Below are positions 11,955-18,804 of a DNA stretch of 18,804 bases, one piece after another. This stretch comes from JAXJSP01 sp036310005 (GTDB lineage: Bacteria; Bacillota; Clostridia; Oscillospirales; Acutalibacteraceae): assembly GCA_036310005.1 (NCBI GenBank), contig JAXJSP010000035.1, positions 1 to 18,804 on the forward strand, written 5' to 3'. The notes beneath the pieces are model-generated. The model did not search any database. It saw only the letters and a list, made by a program, of their open reading frames with translations, and was not told the origin of the DNA. Positions within the stretch are counted from its first letter, which is position 1, and each line of letters opens with the position of its first letter. Both the position numbers and the translations under genes were made by a program.

Positions 11955-12536
11955 TTACTGCTGGCGGTCAAGTGTCTGTGAATATGCATCAATAAACAGA
12001 TTTAAAAATTCATCGACAGCAGGAATTTTTAAATTCTTGATTGCTTTCAGGGTAGATTTTTCGGCATCGGCAAACTCGGTGTTTCCCATAGTTCTTTCCT
12101 CGATACATTTAACATACGCCGACATTTTATCTGCCGCTTTAATAAAAGGCAGATATTTTTCGTCCTCGCCCTTTATATCAATCAAGGGCGCAATGTCTTC
12201 TTTGATCTGGCTTGGTAAATACGAAATCAGTTTTTCCTTTGCCGCGTCCTCTGCCGCCTGATAAGCGTTTCTTATCTGCTCGTTATAATATTTAACGGGA
12301 GTCGGCATATCGCCTGTGATAATTTCGCTTGCATCGTGATACAGCGCGAGCATGGCTGCTCTTTCGGGACTAAGCGTTCCGCCAAAGCAATTTTTGTCTA
12401 TACTTACTATTGCGTGAGCAAACAAGGCGACATCAAGACAATGCTCGCTTAAGTTTTCATTGTGGGTGCTTCGCATCAGTCCCCAGCGGTTTATGTATTT
12501 CATCCTGCTTATAACAGCAAAAAAGTTACTTTTCAT
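11955..12536 (-). CDS. yfbR: HD-domain 5'-deoxynucleotidase YfbR
   Basis: Dephosphorylates deoxynucleoside 5'-monophosphates with a metal-bound HD active site, in the cytoplasm. The 193-residue product aligns with E. coli YfbR throughout: ISRMKYINRWGLMR, NLSEH, ALYHDASEIITGDMPTPVKY and the later KAADKMSAYVKCIEE. Arg17, Trp18, His32, His67/Asp68, Glu71 and Asp136 correspond to the E. coli active-site residues with a one-residue offset. The C-terminus is colinear and complete. AAAGGA precedes ATG 12536. It is transcribed leftward, divergent from yfhO, and is probably monocistronic. No terminator is seen between it and the convergent peptide gene. Confidence 0.95.
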   Translation of the reverse strand: MKSNFFAVISRMKYINRWGLMRSTHNENLSEHCLDVALFAHAIVSIDKNCFGGTLSPERAAMLALYHDASEIITGDMPTPVKYYNEQIRNAYQAAEDAAKEKLISYLPSQIKEDIAPLIDIKGEDEKYLPFIKAADKMSAYVKCIEERTMGNTEFADAEKSTLKAIKNLKIPAVDEFLNLFIDAYSQTLDRQQ

Positions 12537-12550
12537 AGTTAATTTTTCCT

Positions 12551-12574
12551 TTGTTTAATAAATTGTTTAATAAA
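12551..12574. repeat. Tandem 12-bp repeat between yfbR and yfhO
   Basis: TTGTTTAATAAA occurs twice in tandem (12551-12562 and 12563-12574) in the leader of yfbR. It could be a slippage duplication or a pair of binding sites; nothing else supports a function. Confidence 0.5.
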
Positions 12575-12584
12575 TTACTTTATT

Positions 12585-12612
12585 ATTATAACAAATACTG
12601 ATATAATATCAA
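12585..12612 (-). promoter_or_regulatory. yfbR promoter
   Basis: On the minus strand a TTGATA -35 (about 12612-12607), 16 bp, TATAAT (12590-12585), preceded by TGT. It overlaps the candidate yfhO -10 on the other strand. Confidence 0.45.
12599..12607 (+). promoter_or_regulatory. yfhO-GT2 promoter (extended -10)
   Basis: TGATATAAT at 12599-12607 (TGA plus TATAAT); the -35 is weak (TTTATT at 12579-12584). The leader to ATG 12664 is about 50 nt and AT-rich. Confidence 0.45.
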
Positions 12613-12663
12613 ATAGTAAATGTTGTTTTTTTAAATTTGATATAAAGGGAGGAATGTTCAAAA

Positions 12664-15303
12664 ATGAATCTTCCAAAACTTAATTTGAATAAAGGAAAAG
12701 AAAAATACTTTCAGGCGTTCTTTATTGCGTTTTTAATCGCGCTTGCCTTTTTTGGTATCTACATTATAGCAGACAAGGGATATTTTCTGTATTACGGTGA
12801 TTTTAATGTACAGCAGGTATCTTTTTATAAGGTTGCTCACAAGGCAATAAGAGAGGGCAATATTTTCTGGAACTGGAATACCGACCTTGGCGCTAATTTT
12901 ATAGGCTCTTATTCTTTCTATCTGCTCGGCTCTCCGTTTTTCTGGCTGACAATTCCTTTCCCCACCGATTTTGTGCCGCACCTTATGGGGCCGCTTTTGA
13001 TATTAAAATTCTCCTGTGCATCGCTTACCGCCTACTGCTTTATAAGACGGTTTACAAAAACAAGCGAGGCGGCGCTGATAGGCGGTCTGCTGTACGCTTT
13101 CAGCGGTTTTTCAATTTACAACATATTTTTCAATCACTTCCACGAGGCTATCGTTTTCTTCCCTGTTCTTCTTTTGGCGATTGAACTTTTTATGTGCGAA
13201 AACAAGCGCGGATATGTCGTAATCGCTACTTTCTTATGCGCCCTTGTAAACTACTATTTCTTCTTCGGAATGGTACTGTTTTCAATGATTTACTGGTTTA
13301 TCCGACTATTTTCCGGCGCATACAAATTCAAAATCAAAAACTTCTTATGGTTCTGCTTTGAACTCATTTTAGGAGTTTTAATGGCGGCGGTAATACTGTT
13401 GCCGAGTTTTTTCACAGTAATTGCAAATTCACGGGTAAGTTCGCATATTTCCGGTTGGGGCGGACTGCTTTACAATAAACCGCAACAGTTTTTATATATT
13501 ATACAATGCTTTTTCTTCCCGCCGGACAACCCTGCACGACCTGTATTTTTCCCGTCGGCAGATGTTAAGTGGTCGTCGGTTGCGGGCTGGATGCCGCTTG
13601 TAGGTATGACAGGCGTGTTTGCGTGGCTGCAGACTAAAAAAGGCACCTGGCAGAAGCGACTCATTACCACCTGCGTTTTTATCGCTTTAATTCCTGTATT
13701 AAATTCCGCTTTTTCATTATTTAATACTTCTTATTACGCACGCTGGTTTTATATGCCCATTCTTATTATGGCTCTTGTGACCGTACAGGCATTTGAAAGT
13801 CCCGATGTAAACTGGGCAAGTGCTTTTCGCTGGAGCATAGGTGTCACGCTTGCTTTTGTAATCGGCATAGGTTTATTCCCCTCAAATTATTCAAGCGAGG
13901 AAGGGTTCTTCGATTTCGGGTTGTATAACGAGGCGAATGTCGAGGGTTCTTTTTATCACGCAAGATTCTGGATTGAGTGTCTTATCGCCTTGTCATCGCA
14001 GATACTACTGCTTATATTCACGCTTATTCGAGGCAATCTTAAAAAATGCAAAAGCGAAGAAGACAAGGGCGGATATTATGCACGCATGCAAAAAAACTGG
14101 CCTGTATTCTGGCGCAGTTGTCTGAGTGCGGTCTGCGTAATTTCGGTTTTATATTCGGCTATACACATCGGCTGGGGTAAAGAACACTCGTACGATACGC
14201 AAGATTATATCATTCCCGTTTTGCTTGAGGGTGAAAAAATCACACTCGATATCAATGACGGAGAGCGCACCGATGTATACGAGGGCATGGACAACACGGG
14301 AATGTTTTTAGATTATCCTTGCATACAATGTTTTCACTCGGTTGTGCCGGCGTCGGTAATGGAATTCTGGGAATATGTCGGAGTGACGAGAAATGTTGCA
14401 TCAAGGCCCGAAACAGAATATTATCAGGCAAGAAGTTTATTAAATGTAAGATACTTATTTGACTACACGGGCGACTCAAACAAGTTCCAGGAAACAAGCG
14501 GCGCTACAAAAATGCCGGGATATGTATATTACAAAACGCAAAACGAATATGATGTTTACGAAAACAAATATTACATTCCTTACGGAGCGCAGTACGAATA
14601 CTGCATTTCAAGGAGCGAGGCAGACGAAAACTTTGATGACAAAAAATGCGCATTGATGTTAAAGGCCTTGATTTTAGAGGATGAAGATGTTGAGAAATAT
14701 TCAAAATACATCACTCATTCCACCGTCTATTCTGCATTTAATCAAAACGGATATTTATCCGACTGCGAAACTTTAAGAGAAACCTCGCTTGATAACACAT
14801 TTACTATTGATAAAAAGACAGGCTCGTTTACAAGCACTGTTTCGGTTGACTCACCGCGCCTTGCGTTTTACTCAATTCCGTACGAGGGCGGTTGGACCGC
14901 TTTTGTTGACGGAAAAGAAACGGAAATTATCAAAGCAAATATCGGCTTTATGGCGGTAGCGCTTGATGAGGGAGAGCATACTGTCGAGTTTAAATATATG
15001 ACTCCGGGACTCAGCGCGGGTGCAATAATTACTTTAATCAGCGCTGTAATGCTTGCTGTCTATCTTGTATTATTCAACAAATACAAGGCAAAGCATCCTG
15101 AAAAGATTGCGGTTTTATATCCCGAGGGTGAAAAACTCAAATCGGAGTATGCTTATCTTGACAGTCTTTTTACGCAGGATGAAAATACAGAGCAAACAGA
15201 ATTTGAGATTGATGAAAAAGCGTTAATATCAAATGATGAAAAAGAAGATGTTGAAATTTTAGAAATCATAGATTTCGGGGAGGATGACGGATATAATGAG
15301 TAA
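12664..15303 (+). CDS. yfhO: YfhO family membrane glycosyltransferase-like protein (879 aa)
   Basis: Large multi-spanning membrane protein of the YfhO family (GT-C-like). After a first helix (about 13-37) comes the characteristic loop GDFNVQQVSFYKVAH with WNWNTDLGANFIGSYSF and SPFFWLTIPFP, then about a dozen helices to about residue 510. An extracellular domain of about 260 residues follows (YARWFY lies before it), then a last helix (about 781-804) and an unusual acidic tail (QDENTEQTEFEIDEKAL and beyond). Known: in B. subtilis YfhO works with the GT2 protein CsbB, transferring lipid-linked sugar onto lipoteichoic acid outside. The downstream overlapping GT2 gene supports the same arrangement here. 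AAAGGGAGG precedes the ATG by 11 bases. Confidence 0.9.
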   Translation: MNLPKLNLNKGKEKYFQAFFIAFLIALAFFGIYIIADKGYFLYYGDFNVQQVSFYKVAHKAIREGNIFWNWNTDLGANFIGSYSFYLLGSPFFWLTIPFPTDFVPHLMGPLLILKFSCASLTAYCFIRRFTKTSEAALIGGLLYAFSGFSIYNIFFNHFHEAIVFFPVLLLAIELFMCENKRGYVVIATFLCALVNYYFFFGMVLFSMIYWFIRLFSGAYKFKIKNFLWFCFELILGVLMAAVILLPSFFTVIANSRVSSHISGWGGLLYNKPQQFLYIIQCFFFPPDNPARPVFFPSADVKWSSVAGWMPLVGMTGVFAWLQTKKGTWQKRLITTCVFIALIPVLNSAFSLFNTSYYARWFYMPILIMALVTVQAFESPDVNWASAFRWSIGVTLAFVIGIGLFPSNYSSEEGFFDFGLYNEANVEGSFYHARFWIECLIALSSQILLLIFTLIRGNLKKCKSEEDKGGYYARMQKNWPVFWRSCLSAVCVISVLYSAIHIGWGKEHSYDTQDYIIPVLLEGEKITLDINDGERTDVYEGMDNTGMFLDYPCIQCFHSVVPASVMEFWEYVGVTRNVASRPETEYYQARSLLNVRYLFDYTGDSNKFQETSGATKMPGYVYYKTQNEYDVYENKYYIPYGAQYEYCISRSEADENFDDKKCALMLKALILEDEDVEKYSKYITHSTVYSAFNQNGYLSDCETLRETSLDNTFTIDKKTGSFTSTVSVDSPRLAFYSIPYEGGWTAFVDGKETEIIKANIGFMAVALDEGEHTVEFKYMTPGLSAGAIITLISAVMLAVYLVLFNKYKAKHPEKIAVLYPEGEKLKSEYAYLDSLFTQDENTEQTEFEIDEKALISNDEKEDVEILEIIDFGEDDGYNE

Positions 15304-16249
15304 TAAACCTGTACTTTATGTAGTAGTTCCTTGCTACAACGAGGAGAGCGTGCTGCCTGTTACAGCAGAAAAACTGTGCGAAAAACTGGACAGCCTGATT
15401 GCGGATGAAAAAATCAGCGACTCATCGCGCGTTATGTTTGTTGACGACGGTTCAAAGGACAAAACCTGGTCGGTTATCGATTCGCTTTACAACCGTTACC
15501 CGCTTGTTACCGGCGTTAAACTTGCTCACAACAAGGGGCACCAGAACGCTTTGCTTTGCGGACTTATGCGCGCAAGAGAGTATGCGGACTGCGTTGCATC
15601 AATGGATGCCGATTTGCAAGACGATATTAATGTATTGGACGGTTTTGTAGAAAACTATATGCAAGGCTGTGATGTTGTTTACGGAGTAAGAAGCAAGAGA
15701 GAAAAGGACACGGTTTTCAAGCGCACAACCGCAAACGCGTTTTACAAACTGATGAGCGCGCTCGGTGTTGAAACGGTAAATAATCACGCAGATTGCAGAC
15801 TTTTATCACGCAGGGCTTTGGACGCGCTCGGTCAGTACAAAGAAGTAAATCTCTTTTTAAGAGGAATTGTGCCCGATTTGGGATTTAAGTCGGCGATTGT
15901 TTATTATGAACGAGGCGAGCGTTTTGCGGGAGAATCAAAATATCCGTTAAAGAAAATGCTTTCTTTTGCGCTTGACGGAATAACCTCTTTTAGCGTAAAA
16001 CCTTTAAAAATCATATCGAATTTAGGTATAATTATTTCGCTTTTGTCGGTACTCGGCTTGCTTTACGCGCTCATATCAAAACTGTGCGGCGTTGCCGAGG
16101 TCGGTTGGACCGCTATTGTTGCATCAATCTGGCTTATAGGCGGTATTCAACTTTTCTGCACCGGAATTGTAGGCACCTATATCGGCAAAATTTTCAGCGA
16201 AGTCAAACAGCGCCCCCGCTATATCGAAGAAGAATTACTGTTAAAATAA
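15296..16249 (+). CDS. GT2 glycosyltransferase, CsbB/GtrB-like polyprenyl-phosphate sugar synthase
   Basis: Makes a polyprenyl-phosphate-linked sugar on the cytoplasmic side. The N-terminal GT-A domain has VVVPCYNEESVL (about 9-20), FVDDGSKDKTW (about 48-58), a DxD in MDADLQDD (Asp104/Asp106) and GESKYPLKKML, the amphipathic-helix region before two C-terminal membrane helices (about 240-262 and 275-300), as in GtrB/CsbB/DPM-type enzymes. The start is ATG 15296, overlapping the yfhO stop by 8 bp; an in-frame ATG at 15284 is too close to GGGGAGG (15277-15283), which serves 15296. It is coupled to yfhO. The sugar (GlcNAc in CsbB) cannot be read. No flippase of GtcA type is in the window. Confidence 0.92.
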   Translation: MSNKPVLYVVVPCYNEESVLPVTAEKLCEKLDSLIADEKISDSSRVMFVDDGSKDKTWSVIDSLYNRYPLVTGVKLAHNKGHQNALLCGLMRAREYADCVASMDADLQDDINVLDGFVENYMQGCDVVYGVRSKREKDTVFKRTTANAFYKLMSALGVETVNNHADCRLLSRRALDALGQYKEVNLFLRGIVPDLGFKSAIVYYERGERFAGESKYPLKKMLSFALDGITSFSVKPLKIISNLGIIISLLSVLGLLYALISKLCGVAEVGWTAIVASIWLIGGIQLFCTGIVGTYIGKIFSEVKQRPRYIEEELLLK

Positions 16250-16254
16250 ATTAA

Positions 16255-16284
16255 AAACAACCTGTCTTAAAAGACAGGTTGTTT
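16255..16284 (+). terminator. Terminator of the yfhO-GT2 operon
   Basis: AAACAACCTGTC (16255-16266) pairs perfectly with GACAGGTTGTTT (16273-16284) around TTAAAA. The trailing U run is weak. It separates the operon from spoVAD. Confidence 0.7.
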
Positions 16285-16329
16285 ACATATTTGTCCGTAT
16301 TTTGTGAAAAACTAATTACGGTGATTAAT

Positions 16330-17331
16330 TTGATTAAACAGGGTAAATATACTTATATTTTAGAAAACAAGGCAGGCTTTTTGAGTTATTCGTCTGCGGT
16401 AGGAAAAAAGGAAGGACAAGGGCCGCTTGCCAAATGCTTTGATTATATTGCAAGCAACGATTTGCTTAATCAGAAGTCCTGGGAAAAAGCGGAGAGTATG
16501 TTTCAAAAAAAGGCGGTTGAGATTGCCTTAAAAAAGGCGCAATTAAAGGCAAACGACATCGACATTATTTTTTCGGGTGATTTAAACGCGCAGTTGCATG
16601 CCACTTCGTTCGGTCTTGCAGATTTCAACATCCCGATTATCGGTGTATACGGTGCTTGCTCTACTATGGCGGTGTCGCTTATAAACTCTGCGCTTTTTAT
16701 CGAAAGCGGAAGTGTTAAAAAAGCGGTCGCGGTTACCTCGTCGCATTTTTGCTCGGCAGAAAGGCAGTTTCGGTTTCCGCTTGATTACGGTAGTATTCGC
16801 TGTCCGTCTACGCAGTGGACCGTAACAGGCGCGGGCGCTTGTGTTATAGACAACAAAACCGCACCTTATATCAAGGCTTTTTGCATAGGAAGGCTTGTCG
16901 ATTATTCTCAAAAGGATGCAAATAATATGGGCGCTGCCATGGCTCCTGCGGCGGCGGATACTATAAGTCGGTTTTTTTCTGACACAAAACTCTCGCCGAA
17001 AGATTTTGACTGCATTGTTACGGGAGATTTGGGAAATGTCGGCAGCGATATTTTATATGAACTTTTGCAGAAAAATAATATCGACATCAAAGACAGGCAT
17101 TTTGACTGCGGCAAAATGATGTTTGATGTTAAAAAACAGGATGTTCACTCAGGCGCAAGCGGTTGCGGATGCAGCGCGAGTATTCTTTGCGGACATTTTC
17201 TGCCGAAATTAAAGCAAGGCGAAATCAGTAATATGCTCTTTTGCCCTACAGGCGCTTTGCTGTCGACAATGTCCACAGCGCAAAGCGAAACTATCCCTTG
17301 CATCTGCCACGCCATACAGTTAACAAAATAA
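16330..17331 (+). CDS. spoVAD: Stage V sporulation protein AD
   Basis: Thiolase-fold component of the SpoVA apparatus that takes dipicolinic acid into the developing spore. The sequence matches B. subtilis SpoVAD over its length: ILENKAGFLSYSSAVGKKEG, IIFSGDLNAQLHATSFG, GACSTM (Cys110), SSHFCSAERQFRFPLDYG, MGAAMAPAAADTI, TGDLGNVGSDIL, HSGASGCGCSASILCGHF and IPCICHA. I chose TTG 16330, after GGTGATT; it gives MIKQGKYTYILE, which lines up residue for residue with the B. subtilis N-terminus. A GTG at 16321 adds three residues but overlaps the ribosome site. Length is 333 aa. Neither spoVAC nor spoVAE is adjacent, unlike the usual operon. I see no convincing sigma-G promoter. Confidence 0.93.
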   Translation: MIKQGKYTYILENKAGFLSYSSAVGKKEGQGPLAKCFDYIASNDLLNQKSWEKAESMFQKKAVEIALKKAQLKANDIDIIFSGDLNAQLHATSFGLADFNIPIIGVYGACSTMAVSLINSALFIESGSVKKAVAVTSSHFCSAERQFRFPLDYGSIRCPSTQWTVTGAGACVIDNKTAPYIKAFCIGRLVDYSQKDANNMGAAMAPAAADTISRFFSDTKLSPKDFDCIVTGDLGNVGSDILYELLQKNNIDIKDRHFDCGKMMFDVKKQDVHSGASGCGCSASILCGHFLPKLKQGEISNMLFCPTGALLSTMSTAQSETIPCICHAIQLTK

Positions 17332-17337
17332 TTATTT

Positions 17338-17366
17338 TTGCATATTTATATATAATATGGTATAAT
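17338..17366 (+). promoter_or_regulatory. Promoter of the LOG-family gene (extended -10)
   Basis: TTGCAT (17338-17343), 17 bp, TATAAT (17361-17366), preceded by TGG. Transcription would start about at the AAGGAG ribosome site (17373-17378). Confidence 0.65.
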
Positions 17367-17387
17367 GTAAATAAGGAGATGATTGTT

Positions 17388-17963
17388 TTGAATTTACTGT
17401 TTTACGGAGCATCAAGCGCTTCTATCGATAAAAAATATTTGGACAGAACCGAAAACCTTGCTTATAAATTCGCGCAAAAAGGCTGCAATCTGGTTTTCGG
17501 TGCAGGCGGCCACGGTAATATGGGCGCTGCCGCACGCGGTTTTTACAAGGCAAAGGCTAAAATCATCGGCGTGGTCCCGAGATTTTTCAATGTTGACGGA
17601 ATACTTTTTGACAACTGTGATGAATTAATTCGCACCGACACAATGAGAGAACGCAAGCAAATTATGGAAGACAGATGCGATGCGTTTATCACAACTCCCG
17701 GCGGCATCGGTACATACGAGGAGTTTTTCGAGATTTTAACATTAAAACAACTCGGCCGCCACAATAAGGCTATGGTGCTTTATAATGTTGACGGTTACTA
17801 TGACAACATTATAAAAATGATGAAAACTTCGGTTGAACAGAAATTTATGAGAGAAACCGTGTTCGATTTGTTTTTAGTAAGCGATAACGACGAGGAAATC
17901 ATTGATTATATCTTAAACTATGATGACAAAGTCGGCAGTATACAAGATTATAAATTCATTTAA
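17388..17963 (+). CDS. LOG-family nucleotide phosphoribohydrolase (191 aa)
   Basis: Rossmann-like LOG/TIGR00730-type protein: GASSAS near the N-terminus, LVFGAGGHGNMGAAARGF (the glycine-rich nucleotide loop), the TMRERKQIM arginine motif, and TTPGGIGTYEEFFEILTLKQ (PGGxGTxxE starting at about residue 104). Members cleave nucleoside 5'-monophosphates (cytokinin riboside 5'-monophosphate in plants, AMP and others in bacteria) to base plus ribose 5-phosphate. The bacterial role here is unknown. The start is TTG 17388, nine bases after AAGGAG; an ATG at 17379 overlaps that site. It is monocistronic: own promoter and a strong terminator. Confidence 0.9.
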   Translation: MNLLFYGASSASIDKKYLDRTENLAYKFAQKGCNLVFGAGGHGNMGAAARGFYKAKAKIIGVVPRFFNVDGILFDNCDELIRTDTMRERKQIMEDRCDAFITTPGGIGTYEEFFEILTLKQLGRHNKAMVLYNVDGYYDNIIKMMKTSVEQKFMRETVFDLFLVSDNDEEIIDYILNYDDKVGSIQDYKFI

Positions 17964-17972
17964 TCTTAAATA

Positions 17973-18010
17973 AGCACCTGAAAAGTTTTTACTTTTCAGG
18001 TGCTCTTTGT
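17973..18010 (+). terminator. Strong terminator after the LOG gene
   Basis: AGCACCTGAAAAG (17973-17985) pairs perfectly with CTTTTCAGGTGCT (17992-18004) around a TTTTTA loop, followed by CTTTGTTT. Confidence 0.85.
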
Positions 18011-18076
18011 TTAAATGAAAATCAGCGTAATCAGATGTCGGGTTATGATATACATATTTGAAAACATAAACATCCT

Positions 18077-18105
18077 TGACAATATTTCGGTATACCGATA
18101 TAATA
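18077..18105 (+). promoter_or_regulatory. Consensus promoter with palindromic operator for the HTH/HipA-like pair
   Basis: TTGACA (18077-18082), 17 bp, TATAAT (18100-18105): a perfect sigma-A consensus. The spacer holds the perfect palindrome TCGGTATACCGA (18088-18099), extended to TAT...ATA on both sides with one mismatched pair (18084-18103). A protein bound there would block the promoter, as expected of autorepression by the HTH antitoxin-like protein. Confidence 0.8.
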
Positions 18106-18135
18106 ATATTGAATACTATTATTGGCGGTGAAAGT

Positions 18136-18555
18136 ATGATTATTGAAGAACTCATTAAAAGAAACAACATTACAAAATACCGTCTGGCAGTTGATTCCGG
18201 AGTTCCGCATGCAACACTCAGTGATATTTGCAGCGGAAAAACAAGTCTTTTAAAGTGTTCCTCCGAAACTGTTTATAAATTGGCAAAGGCGCTTAATGTA
18301 ACGATGGAATTTCTGACCGAGAGCGCAATTAGAGAAACAGAGCGTGAACGGTCTTATGAATATGGTTTGCCGCCATATCTTCAACGCGATTTGGAAGCCT
18401 ATAAGCAAGGGCTTAAAGAGAAGTCTTCTTTGCTTGATTGTTTGTGGGGAGAATTATACAGCAGTATAAATATTGCCGAAATTGACGATTCGGTTATAAC
18501 ACCCGAACACGCAGATTATTTGAGAAAGAAATTTTTATGGAGGTGTAATGCATGA
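18136..18555 (+). CDS. XRE-family HTH protein, antitoxin-like partner of a HipA/CtkA-like kinase (139 aa)
   Basis: Residues about 1-60 are an XRE helix-turn-helix (IIEELIKRNNITKYRLAVDS, then GVPHATLSDICSGKTSLLKC and LAKALNVTMEFL). A C-terminal region (about 70-139) contains YGLPPYLQRDLEAYKQGLKE and a helical end, a pattern I associate with HTH proteins encoded next to HipA-like kinases in Clostridia. It probably represses its own promoter via the palindrome at 18088 and may neutralise the downstream kinase. ATG 18136 is preceded by GGCGGTGA; an in-frame ATG upstream (18076) lies inside the promoter. It ends ATGA-overlapped with the next gene (4 bp), showing translational coupling. Confidence 0.85.
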   Translation: MIIEELIKRNNITKYRLAVDSGVPHATLSDICSGKTSLLKCSSETVYKLAKALNVTMEFLTESAIRETERERSYEYGLPPYLQRDLEAYKQGLKEKSSLLDCLWGELYSSINIAEIDDSVITPEHADYLRKKFLWRCNA

Positions 18556-18804
18556 TAGATTTTACCGACTGCCCGAAGATTATCGGGAGAGCATATAACG
18601 GTGCAAACGGAAAAAAGATAGCGGTTGAGTACGACGGTAAGCCTTATATGATAAAGTTTCCGCCTTCAAGTGCAAACAAGCCTACTGAATTATCATATAC
18701 CAACAGTTGTATTAGCGAGCATATCGCAAGCAGTATATTTAACTTATTAGGAATTGCCGCACAGAAAACGGTACTCGGAACTTACAATGTCGGCGGAAAA
18801 GAAA
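18552..18804 (+). CDS. HipA/CtkA-like Ser/Thr kinase, N-terminal fragment (cut by window end)
   Basis: Translation from ATG 18552 gives 84 residues before the window ends: MIDFTDCPKIIGRAYNGANG, KKIAVEYDGKPYMIKFPP, ELSYTNSCISEHIASSIFNL, LGIAAQKTVLGTYNVGGKE. The Y-GANGKK glycine loop, the IKFPP strand carrying the ATP-binding Lys, and the SEHIA...GI-AQ-T-LGTY pattern match the N-terminus of HipA-domain/CtkA-like kinases. Known: HipA phosphorylates glutamyl-tRNA synthetase; CtkA-like proteins are kinases with less clear targets. The catalytic motifs lie beyond the edge, so activity cannot be judged. It overlaps the HTH gene by 4 bp (ATGA). Confidence 0.8.
   Translation, partial: MIDFTDCPKIIGRAYNGANGKKIAVEYDGKPYMIKFPPSSANKPTELSYTNSCISEHIASSIFNLLGIAAQKTVLGTYNVGGKE

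Noticed and set aside
16279..16329. Extended N-terminus for SpoVAD from ATG 16279
   Set aside because: That ATG lies in the terminator stem of the preceding operon, and the added residues have no counterpart in SpoVAD.
17241..17387. Extended N-terminus for the LOG protein from 17241
   Set aside because: The region overlaps spoVAD and the promoter; the Rossmann strand begins right after TTG 17388.

Overview
The window looks like a chromosomal segment of an endospore-forming, low-GC member of the Bacillota, probably a gut-type Clostridia lineage. The evidence is a spoVAD gene, strong AGGAGG-type ribosome binding sites, consensus sigma-A promoters (often with an extended TGn -10), several TTG starts, and families such as DUF6062, TspO and YfhO. 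No rRNA, tRNA or CRISPR array is visible.

Positions 1 to about 6,650 are the right-hand part of an integrated mobile element. Its right end carries a tyrosine integrase and a cI/Stl-like repressor, both rightward. Divergent from them, a long leftward operon runs off the left edge: excisionase-like protein, 688-aa primase-polymerase/VapE-type helicase, a candidate replication origin, several tiny proteins, a lipoprotein, a small-terminase-like HTH protein, a 217-aa coiled-coil protein and more tiny ORFs. No capsid, tail, portal or large-terminase gene is visible. The order (int, repressor, divergent xis, primase/helicase, ori, terS-like) is that of a phage-inducible chromosomal island or similar phage satellite. 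The left end lies outside the window. Two DNA sites stand out: face-to-face promoters studded with TGTAAC/GTTACA between repressor and excisionase, and an AT-rich core flanked by inverted GTTAC iterons next to the replication gene. Both use the same hexamer.

From about 6,800 onward the DNA reads as host chromosome. Its genes are thiamine pyrophosphokinase; a two-gene unit of a zinc-ribbon/FxLYD-like membrane protein and a small DDDGYD-repeat protein; a leftward tspO; a leftward DUF6062-EamA transporter pair; divergent ogg (8-oxoguanine glycosylase); a roughly 375-nt intergenic region; a 25-aa DUF3789-like membrane peptide; leftward yfbR (HD-domain 5'-nucleotidase); a yfhO plus GT2 glycosyltransferase operon for surface-polymer glycosylation; a solitary spoVAD; a LOG-family phosphoribohydrolase; and an HTH/HipA-CtkA-like pair cut by the right edge.

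The most unusual signals are: the leader of the 25-aa peptide gene, where one strand of an aptamer-like closing stem can instead pair perfectly with the peptide's Shine-Dalgarno; the satellite's origin and switch sharing a hexamer; and a perfect palindrome between the consensus -35 and -10 of the HTH/HipA-like unit. Everything is read by eye from the sequence; family assignments rest on recognised motifs and no search was run.
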